NCBI GenBank assembly: GCA_947464585.1
Contig: CANHYS010000032.1
Location: 1-10,761 of the forward strand
Direction of reading: 5' to 3'
Source: Planctomycetaceae bacterium
GTDB taxonomy: Bacteria; Planctomycetota; Planctomycetia; Pirellulales; UBA1268
Length of the DNA: 10,761 nt
Shown here: piece after piece, positions 5,012-10,761 of the stretch
Position numbering within the stretch: the stretch's first letter is position 1
How the letters are laid out: every line of letters starts with the position of its first letter
Position numbers and translations under genes: made by a program
The notes under the pieces: model-generated
Databases searched by the model: none
What the model was told of the DNA's origin: nothing
What the model saw: the letters and a program-made list of their open reading frames with translations, nothing else

Positions 5012-6304
5012 ATGGTGGCCGGCAGGCGCAGGGTGGTGATCACGGGCATTGGCTGCATCACGCCGCTAGGCTTGGGCGTTGAGCCACTCTGGAAAAACCT
5101 GATGGCGGGTGCGTCGGGCGTGGGCCTGACAACGGTGTTCGACGCCTCGCGATTCCCGACCAAGATTTCCGCCGAGGTCCGCAATTGGGACATCAGCGAC
5201 GAGGGCCAGGACGCCGCCCGCTGGCGATTCTGCGGGCGGCACACGAAATTCGCGGCAGGCGCGGCGCTGCAGGCTATGAAGGATGCCGGCCTGCCGCACG
5301 GCCTGCCCGCCGATCCGACGCGACTGGGCGTCTACCTGGGCAGCGGCGAAGGGCAGCAGGACTTCGACTCCTTCACCCGCATGATGAATGCCGCGATCAC
5401 GGGCGACGTGCTCGACGTCGCGAAGTTCACGAAAGAGGGACTGGAGACGCTCCATCCGCTCGCGGAGGTGGAGCAGGAACCGAACATGCCCGCCGGCCAC
5501 CTTGCGGGACTGTTCGACGCGCAGGGGCCCAATCTCAACTGTCTCACGGCCTGCGCGGCTTCGAGCCAGGCGATCGGCGAGGCGACCGAGATCGTCCGCC
5601 GGGGTGAGGCCGACGTGATGCTCTCCGGCGGCACGCACAGCATGATCCATCCCTTCGGCGTGACCGGGTTCAACCTGCTCACGGCCCTCTCCACCCGCAA
5701 CGACGAGCCCGCTCGGGCCAGCCGGCCGTTCGACAACGAGCGAGACGGCTTCGTGCTCGGCGAGGGGGCGGCCATGGTGGTGTTGGAAGAACTGGAGCAC
5801 GCGAAGCGGCGCGGTGCCCACATTCATGGGGAACTGATCGGCTACGGCTCGACTGCCGATGCCTATCGGATCACCGACACGCATCCCGAAGGCCGGGGGG
5901 CCTCGTCGTGCATCCGCCTGGCTCTCGCCGACGCGGGCCTGGGCCTCCACGACATCCACTACATCAACGCCCACGGCACGAGCACGAGCGTGAACGACCG
6001 CGTCGAGACGCTCGCGATCAAGAACGTGTTTGGCGAGCATGCCTACAAGATTCCGGTCTCCAGCACGAAGAGCATGATGGGGCATCTGATCGCGGCGGCG
6101 GGAGCCACCGAACTGATCGTCTGCCTGCTGGCGATCCGTGACGGCATGCTGCCGCCCACGATCAACTACGAAAACCCCGATCCCGATTGCGACCTGGATT
6201 ACGTGCCGAACAAGGCCCGCGCGGGCAGGTGCGATCAGGCGCTGTCCAACAGCTTCGGCTTCGGCGGGCAGAACATCTCGCTGATCGTCGGCCGGTACGT
6301 CTGA
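5012..6304 (+). CDS. fabF: Beta-ketoacyl-ACP synthase, KAS II (FabF) type
   Basis: The enzyme condenses an acyl group with malonyl-ACP to extend the chain by two carbons. The 430-residue protein has the complete thiolase-fold ketosynthase triad: Cys181 in LTACAASSQ, His321 in NAHGTST and His358 in KSMMGHLIAAAGA, with the conserved Lys353. GGTHSMIHPFGVTGFNLLTA, RPFDNERDGFVLGEGA and the C-terminal NSFGFGGQN are also typical. With an intact Cys it is a true condensing enzyme, not a decarboxylating chain-length factor. The ATG at 5012 is chosen because GGAGGG lies five bases upstream (5001-5006); a GTG at 4970, overlapping the previous stop, is in frame and would add 14 residues. It ends the cluster. 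It could be the cell's general FabF, but linkage with two dehydratases and a long ACP points to a dedicated system. Confidence 0.94.
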   Translation: MVAGRRRVVITGIGCITPLGLGVEPLWKNLMAGASGVGLTTVFDASRFPTKISAEVRNWDISDEGQDAARWRFCGRHTKFAAGAALQAMKDAGLPHGLPADPTRLGVYLGSGEGQQDFDSFTRMMNAAITGDVLDVAKFTKEGLETLHPLAEVEQEPNMPAGHLAGLFDAQGPNLNCLTACAASSQAIGEATEIVRRGEADVMLSGGTHSMIHPFGVTGFNLLTALSTRNDEPARASRPFDNERDGFVLGEGAAMVVLEELEHAKRRGAHIHGELIGYGSTADAYRITDTHPEGRGASSCIRLALADAGLGLHDIHYINAHGTSTSVNDRVETLAIKNVFGEHAYKIPVSSTKSMMGHLIAAAGATELIVCLLAIRDGMLPPTINYENPDPDCDLDYVPNKARAGRCDQALSNSFGFGGQNISLIVGRYV

Positions 6305-6386
6305 TCCACGGAAAATGCGACATCCTGTCGTCCCGCAGGCGGATGCCTGTCGAGTGGCCGTGTGATGATCTGGGCGGGGCGTCACA

Positions 6387-6406
6387 ACAGGGGGGCGGCC
6401 CCCTGT
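6387..6406. other. Strong GC hairpin between the ketosynthase and sulfatase genes
   Basis: ACAGGGGG (6387-6394) and CCCCCTGT (6399-6406) form a perfect eight-base stem with a four-base loop. It lies 83 bases past the fabF stop and 116 before the sulfatase ATG. There is no T-run, so it may be a factor-assisted terminator, a 3'-end stabiliser or a leader element of the sulfatase. The rest of the 6305-6521 spacer shows no convincing gene or promoter. Confidence 0.45.
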
Positions 6407-6521
6407 ATGATTGCTCAGACGACGTGCCGAGCGTTTGCGTTGGTCCGCTCGACAAAGTGCGATTTCCGATCCGCTCCAGTCGGATGAACGGCCAGCCCAC
6501 CCTTGTATGAGAGATCATCCT

Positions 6522-8612
6522 ATGCCCACCAGACGCCAGTTCGTGCAGAGTCTTCCCGCATTCGCCGTGGCTGCGCACGTGCTCGAGGGCGACACGGCGA
6601 CGGCGGGGCCTGGTCCAGTCGCCCCGGCCGCCGGGCACTTTCATCCCAAGGGGAAGCCGCCGTCTGAATTCACCAAAGAGATGCTGCGAAAGGCGCGGCA
6701 GTCCCTGCCGTTTGGCGACACTCGCGACTTCGAAGAGCAGCGACGGGGCTTGATCGCGCCGATGAAGGACCTCACGATCAAAACCGACGCCGGTGACGTC
6801 GTCTGGGACATGACACGGTTTCAGTTCCTCGACCAGAACGACGAGTTCGACAGCGTTCATCCCTCGATGCACCGGATCGGCCAGCTCAACAACAACTACG
6901 GCCTTTACGAGGTCGTGCCTGGCATCTACCAGGTCCGCGGCATCGACCTCGCCCAGACCACCTTCGTCCGCGGCAAGACTGGCTGGATCGTCTTCGACTG
7001 TCTGGTCACCGCCGACGCCATGCGGGCGGCCTGGAAGTTGTTTCAGGAGCACAAGGGAGAGGGGCTGCCAGTCACGGCGGTCGTCTACTCCCACTCCCAC
7101 GGTGACCACTGGGGAGGTGTCCGCGGTGTCGTCGACGAGGCCGACGTCCGCGCGGGCAAGGTTCAGATTCTTGCCCCCCGCGACTTCATGGTCTATTCGA
7201 TCTCGGAGAACGTCTTCGCCGGCAACGCGATGAACCGGCGAATGTTCTATCAGTACGGCGTGCTCCTGCCGGTGAGTCCGTATGGCTACGTCACCCAGGG
7301 GCTCGGTCACGCCATCTCCCGGGGCACGTCCGGTCTGATCGCGCCGACCCGCGTCGTGGAGAAAGACATCGAGGAGATCGAGGTGGATGGCGTGCGGATG
7401 ATCTTCCAGAACACGCCCAACACGGAAGCCCCATCGGAGATGAACACCTACATCCCCGACATGAAGGCACTCTGGATTGCCGAGAACGTCTGCGCCACGC
7501 TTCACAATATCTACACGCTTCGCGGCGCTCTGGTACGGGACGCCCTCAACTGGTCGAAATACATCAACGAGGTGATCTACCGCTTCGGCCAGGAGGCCGT
7601 GGTGATGTTCGGCGCCCACCACTGGCCGCGGTGGGGCAACGACCGGGTCCAGGAGATCCTCCGCGGTCATCGGGATCTCTATGCCCACTTCAACAATCAG
7701 GTGCTCCACCTGGCCAATCAGGGCGTGACGGTCAATCAGATTCACAACGTTTACGAGTTGCCGAAGAGTCTTCAGCAGCGGTGGGACTGCCGTGGTTACC
7801 ACGGTTCGGTCCCGCACAACGCTCGGGCCGTCGTCAACCGGTACCTCGGCTACTGGGACTGCAATCCCGCCACACTCATCCCTCCTTCCCCCGAGGAGTC
7901 GGCCCCGCTCTATGTCGAGATGATGGGGGGCTCGGAAAAAATCCTCGCCAAGGCAAGGCAGCTGCATGATCAGGGCGAATACCTGCTCGCCACCGAGATC
8001 CTCAATAAGCTCGTGCATGCGGAGCCCAGGAACCAGGTGGCCAAGGAACTCCTGGCCGACGTGTTCGAACAACTGGGCTACCAGCAGGAGAATCCGGGGC
8101 TTCGCAACAGCTTCCTGTCGGGCGCGTACGAACTCCGCGAGGGCGTTCCGGAGGGGTCCTCGCCCAAATCGAGCGGACCAGACGTGATCCGGGCGATGAG
8201 CACGGAGCTCTTTCTCGACTTCCTTGGCATTCGGATGGACAGCCGCAAAGCGGAGGGGATGCGGTTCACGATGAACCTGATCACGCCCGACAATGGCGAG
8301 AAGTTCGCGGTCGAACTTGAAAACGCCACGCTCACCAACCTGCCGGGCTTCCTCGCCGCGAAGCCCGACCTCACGCTGACGATCAACCGTGCGGACCTCG
8401 AGCAGACGATGATCGGGGCCAAGTCGCTCGAGAGTCAGATCAAGGACGGCACGGCGAAGGTCGAGGGCGACGTCTCCATCCTCGGCAAGCTGGCGGCGAC
8501 GATGGTGGACTTCGACCCGCGGTTCGAGATCCTGCCCGGCACGCGGGGCCGCGAGGAGGTCGTTCATGCAGACGCCTACGAGGCGGTGCCCGGAAAGACG
8601 ATTCCTGAGTAA
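6522..8612 (+). CDS. Zinc-dependent alkylsulfatase, SdsA1/YjcS-like (metallo-beta-lactamase fold), Tat-exported
   Basis: The enzyme hydrolyses sulfate esters, classically of primary alkyl alcohols, releasing sulfate and alcohol. The 696-residue protein begins with a twin-arginine motif (TRRQFVQ, residues 3-9), a short hydrophobic stretch and Ala-rich cleavage region, fitting export as a folded metalloenzyme. A metallo-beta-lactamase domain (about 125-385) has HSHGDH (His191, His193, Asp195, His196), Glu302 in NTEAPSE, Glu321 in WIAENV and the histidine pair 366-367 in GAHHWPRWG, matching the binuclear zinc site of this family. An all-helical dimerisation domain (about 385-530) and a C-terminal SCP2-like domain (about 555-680) follow, as in SdsA1. 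The ATG at 6522 gives the Tat signal; an ATG at 6507 is also possible. Two porin genes follow on the same strand. The true substrate may be a natural sulfated lipid or sugar. Confidence 0.92.
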   Translation: MPTRRQFVQSLPAFAVAAHVLEGDTATAGPGPVAPAAGHFHPKGKPPSEFTKEMLRKARQSLPFGDTRDFEEQRRGLIAPMKDLTIKTDAGDVVWDMTRFQFLDQNDEFDSVHPSMHRIGQLNNNYGLYEVVPGIYQVRGIDLAQTTFVRGKTGWIVFDCLVTADAMRAAWKLFQEHKGEGLPVTAVVYSHSHGDHWGGVRGVVDEADVRAGKVQILAPRDFMVYSISENVFAGNAMNRRMFYQYGVLLPVSPYGYVTQGLGHAISRGTSGLIAPTRVVEKDIEEIEVDGVRMIFQNTPNTEAPSEMNTYIPDMKALWIAENVCATLHNIYTLRGALVRDALNWSKYINEVIYRFGQEAVVMFGAHHWPRWGNDRVQEILRGHRDLYAHFNNQVLHLANQGVTVNQIHNVYELPKSLQQRWDCRGYHGSVPHNARAVVNRYLGYWDCNPATLIPPSPEESAPLYVEMMGGSEKILAKARQLHDQGEYLLATEILNKLVHAEPRNQVAKELLADVFEQLGYQQENPGLRNSFLSGAYELREGVPEGSSPKSSGPDVIRAMSTELFLDFLGIRMDSRKAEGMRFTMNLITPDNGEKFAVELENATLTNLPGFLAAKPDLTLTINRADLEQTMIGAKSLESQIKDGTAKVEGDVSILGKLAATMVDFDPRFEILPGTRGREEVVHADAYEAVPGKTIPE

Positions 8613-8677
8613 ACGGCGTCAGCCTGCCGTAAGCCCTGCAACCGGAATTCTTGACGGAATCGGCATGGTCGGTCGAT

Positions 8678-8699
8678 GAGCAACCCTGTGGAGTTGCTC
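8678..8699. other. Inverted repeat between sulfatase and porin genes
   Basis: GAGCAAC (8678-8684) and GTTGCTC (8693-8699) form a perfect seven-base stem around an eight-base loop. It lies between the sulfatase stop (8612) and the porin start (8809). It may be an operator or an mRNA-processing hairpin; no T-run follows. A smaller five-base stem, ACGGC/GCCGT, lies at 8613-8630 directly after the stop codon. Otherwise nothing gene-like was seen in this spacer. Confidence 0.4.
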
Positions 8700-8808
8700 C
8701 ATCTGCGGGGGAGGTCTGCGCGAAGGCCGCCACGCTCCCCGGGACTGCCCACACTGCCAGTCGCCCGCCCGGATGGGGAGCTGGCAACCATGGGAAAACC
8801 GCCGCGTC

Positions 8809-10248
8809 ATGCCCACTGCACTGCGAGAGCGATCTGGTCAAAGGCCCATCCGCGGCTGCCTGGCCATCGTTGCCGGCCTTGTGTTGGCCATTGGAATCGC
8901 GCCGCTTGCCCGGACTGCCGAGCCTTCTGAGCCTGCCACCACAGAAGCCGTCGTGGAGGCGATCCCACCGCCGTTGCCAGAAGAATGGGAGGCCGATTTT
9001 ACCGCCGCAGGGGCGTCCTGCACCGGCTGCGACGGGACCGACTCTCGCTCCCTCGGAAGCCGGTTCCGCGTGGACTACGACAACGGGTTCGCCATTCTGC
9101 CACGCGATCCCGACGAGACGCCGTATTCGCTGCGGATCCGCAACCAGAACATGTTCCGCTACAACGGCTTTGCGCGGGCCGAGCCATCCTGGACCGACAG
9201 CGCAGGCACCCAGCTTCCCATCAATAACTCGAGCTACTTCGGTATCCCGCGAGGACGGTTGATCTTCTCAGGCAACGCGGTCATGCCTCGGCTCTCGTAT
9301 CTGCTCAACATCGACTACAACTCGGTCACCAATCAGCCGATCGGCTTCCGTGCATTCTGGCTGAGCTATCGGTTCAGCAAGGCGATTGAACTCTACGTCG
9401 GGCAGTCGAAGGTGCCGGGGTCGCGGGAGTGGATCGAGAGCGCCTTCGCTCCTCTCCAGAGCGCCGACCGCACCATGGCGACCACGTTCTTTCGCCCCAG
9501 CTTGAGCCAGGGCATGTGGATCACGGGCGAGCCGCTCGACGATGTTTTCTACCACGCGATGGTGTCGAACGGATTCAATACGCTGAACCTGCAGCCCGAG
9601 CAACTCAACAACCGCTTCGCGTGGTCCGGGTCGGCCTGGTGGGAGCCGTGGGGGGATTTTGGCCGCGGCTACTCCGATCTCCAGCACCATCAGGAGGCCG
9701 CGATCCGTCTCGGCGGCTGCTACACCTACGCGCTGGGCAATGGCAGCCAAACCGCGAGCGATGCCGTCGAAAACTCCCCCATCCGGCTTTCGGACGGCAC
9801 CGTCATCACGACGCCGGGCGCGCTTGCCCCCGGTGTCACGCTCCTCTCCTACGACGTCTCGCTGGCGGCGATCGATATGGCCTGGAAGTACCGTGGTGTG
9901 AGCCTGTCGTCGGAGCTCTATTTCCAGAATCTGCTCGGGTTGCAGGGCAACGGGCCGTTGCCGATCGCCTCCACGTCGGCGTTCGGAGGCTTCGTCAAAG
10001 GAGGCTGGTTCGTCGTTCCACGCGAGACCGAGGTCTATGCCCGCACGTCGTACGTCACGGGCGCCTATGGCTCAGGCTACGAGTTGGGCGGTGGCTTCAA
10101 CCGCTTTTTTCTCCCAGGGAAGGACAGTCTCTTCTTCACCTGCGATGCGGCATGGCTGGAAAACTCGCCGGCCGGGCAGAACCGGACCGGCTTCGTGGCC
10201 GGTCAGACCGGCCTGCTGGTGCGAGCCCAGATCGTCGCCGCCTACTGA
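8809..10248 (+). CDS. Outer-membrane porin of the Porin_O_P (OprP/OprO-like) family
   Basis: This family forms trimeric 16-stranded outer-membrane channels, in some members selective for phosphate or other anions. The 479-residue protein has a signal peptide (basic N-terminus, hydrophobic CLAIVAGLVLAIGIAPLA at 17-34, cleavage likely after ARTA at 37). A Pro/Glu-rich linker with a CTGC pair (Cys71, Cys74) follows, then an amphipathic beta-barrel from about residue 84. The barrel carries features usual in planctomycete members, such as FRVDYDNGF, SLRIRNQNMFRYNGF and YVGQSKVPGSREW. The chain ends in Tyr, an aromatic last residue as expected for barrel insertion. The ATG at 8809 is chosen because it gives a clean signal peptide; an ATG at 8773 would add 12 residues. 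Between a sulfatase and another porin, a channel for anionic or sulfated substrates is plausible. The anion selectivity is not established. Confidence 0.84.
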   Translation: MPTALRERSGQRPIRGCLAIVAGLVLAIGIAPLARTAEPSEPATTEAVVEAIPPPLPEEWEADFTAAGASCTGCDGTDSRSLGSRFRVDYDNGFAILPRDPDETPYSLRIRNQNMFRYNGFARAEPSWTDSAGTQLPINNSSYFGIPRGRLIFSGNAVMPRLSYLLNIDYNSVTNQPIGFRAFWLSYRFSKAIELYVGQSKVPGSREWIESAFAPLQSADRTMATTFFRPSLSQGMWITGEPLDDVFYHAMVSNGFNTLNLQPEQLNNRFAWSGSAWWEPWGDFGRGYSDLQHHQEAAIRLGGCYTYALGNGSQTASDAVENSPIRLSDGTVITTPGALAPGVTLLSYDVSLAAIDMAWKYRGVSLSSELYFQNLLGLQGNGPLPIASTSAFGGFVKGGWFVVPRETEVYARTSYVTGAYGSGYELGGGFNRFFLPGKDSLFFTCDAAWLENSPAGQNRTGFVAGQTGLLVRAQIVAAY

Positions 10249-10260
10249 AAACGCTGCACC

Positions 10261-10761
10261 ATGAAACTCAACCACCTATCGACCATCGTCGGACTGCTCC
10301 TGACGCTGGTGGCGATGCGCAGCAACGCCCAGGACGGCGCAGTCGCTCCCAGCATGGAGGCGCAGGGCGTCACCGAGCGGCTCGCCTACCCCTATTCCAT
10401 CGATCTGCTCCCCGACGACCCTGCCCAGCCGCCGTTCGAAGACACGCCAGGAGGAGCTGGGCTGCCATCCGGGGCGGCGAGCGATGCATTCGGTCGCAAG
10501 ACGGTGACGGGCGACCTTTTCGACCGCTGGCTTTCGACCAAGGAATCAGGCATCACGTTCGGCGGCCGGGTGACGCAGTTTGGCTTCGGGCTCGCCGGCG
10601 GCATCGATCGGCCGGTGCCGCCGCCACTCGGTCAGGGCGACGTCTTTCGCTACACCGGTCGGAGCGAATACGACGCCGTCGTCGACCTCGAGAAGTTCGG
10701 CGGCCTGCCCCATGGACGGCTGCTCGTGCGGGCCGAGCAGTGGTACGGCGAGTTCGGCAAC
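10261..10761 (+). CDS. Carbohydrate porin, OprB-like (partial, N-terminal 167 residues)
   Basis: The reading frame opens with ATG at 10261 and stays open to the window end. A signal peptide (KLNHLSTIVGLLLTLVAM, cleavage likely after SNA at 23) precedes a Pro/Gly-rich linker and then what looks like the first barrel strands of an OprB-type porin: GITFGGRVTQFGFGLAGG (97-114), FRYTGRSEYDAVVDLEKFGG (129-148) and GRLLVRAEQWYGEFGN (152-167). OprB channels let sugars cross the outer membrane. It starts only 12 bases after the preceding porin stop and has no SD, so translational coupling is likely. The fold is recognised from strand patterning and length so far; the C-terminal two thirds are outside the window. 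Confidence 0.72.
   Translation, partial: MKLNHLSTIVGLLLTLVAMRSNAQDGAVAPSMEAQGVTERLAYPYSIDLLPDDPAQPPFEDTPGGAGLPSGAASDAFGRKTVTGDLFDRWLSTKESGITFGGRVTQFGFGLAGGIDRPVPPPLGQGDVFRYTGRSEYDAVVDLEKFGGLPHGRLLVRAEQWYGEFGN

Noticed and set aside
5066..6385. A 439-codon minus-strand frame opposite the ketosynthase
   Set aside because: It is antisense to an intact FabF with full active site; its composition is Arg/Val/His-rich shadow sequence with no motif.
6162..8567. An 801-codon open frame on the minus strand opposite the sulfatase
   Set aside because: It lies antisense to a gene with complete catalytic motifs, its translation shows no recognisable domain, and such long antisense frames are expected in GC-rich DNA with strong third-position bias.

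Overview
The window reads as chromosomal DNA of a planctomycete, most likely Pirellulales-like. Three things suggest this: GC-rich coding sequence, a bacterial FhcC (an H4MPT-linked C1-transfer subunit that planctomycetes share with methylotrophs), and planctomycete-style porins beside a sulfatase. This is inferred from gene content; no marker is long enough to place it further.

The left third is read on the minus strand. From high to low coordinates it holds three different small heat-shock proteins (2920-2366, 2284-1853, 1757-1272), formyltransferase/hydrolase subunit C (fhcC, 1148-306) and the N-terminal half of ribosomal protein S12 (rpsL, 208 to the left edge). The spacers are about 80-125 bases. 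They hold a strong hairpin before fhcC, a tandem 18-base repeat before the middle heat-shock gene, and possible RNA helices covering the ribosome binding sites of all three heat-shock genes.

The centre (3261-6304, plus strand) is a compact acyl-carrier-protein cluster: FabZ-type dehydratase, an unusually long ACP, a second FabZ-like dehydratase and a FabF-type ketosynthase. Between them they supply condensation and dehydration but no ketoreductase or enoyl reductase, so the pathway must borrow these from elsewhere. A sigma70-like promoter lies before the first dehydratase. A terminator-like hairpin with a T-run lies just before the ACP gene. The acyl product cannot be told from the sequence.

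The right third (6522 to the right edge, plus strand) codes for an exported SdsA1-like zinc alkylsulfatase with a Tat-type signal, a Porin_O_P (OprP-like) outer-membrane porin, and, 12 bases further on, the start of an OprB-like carbohydrate porin cut by the window end. Together these suggest uptake and periplasmic desulfation of sulfated substrates. Non-coding stretches are short. The longest, 2921-3260, is the divergent control region between the heat-shock genes and the ACP cluster. No tRNA, rRNA, CRISPR array or mobile element was seen.
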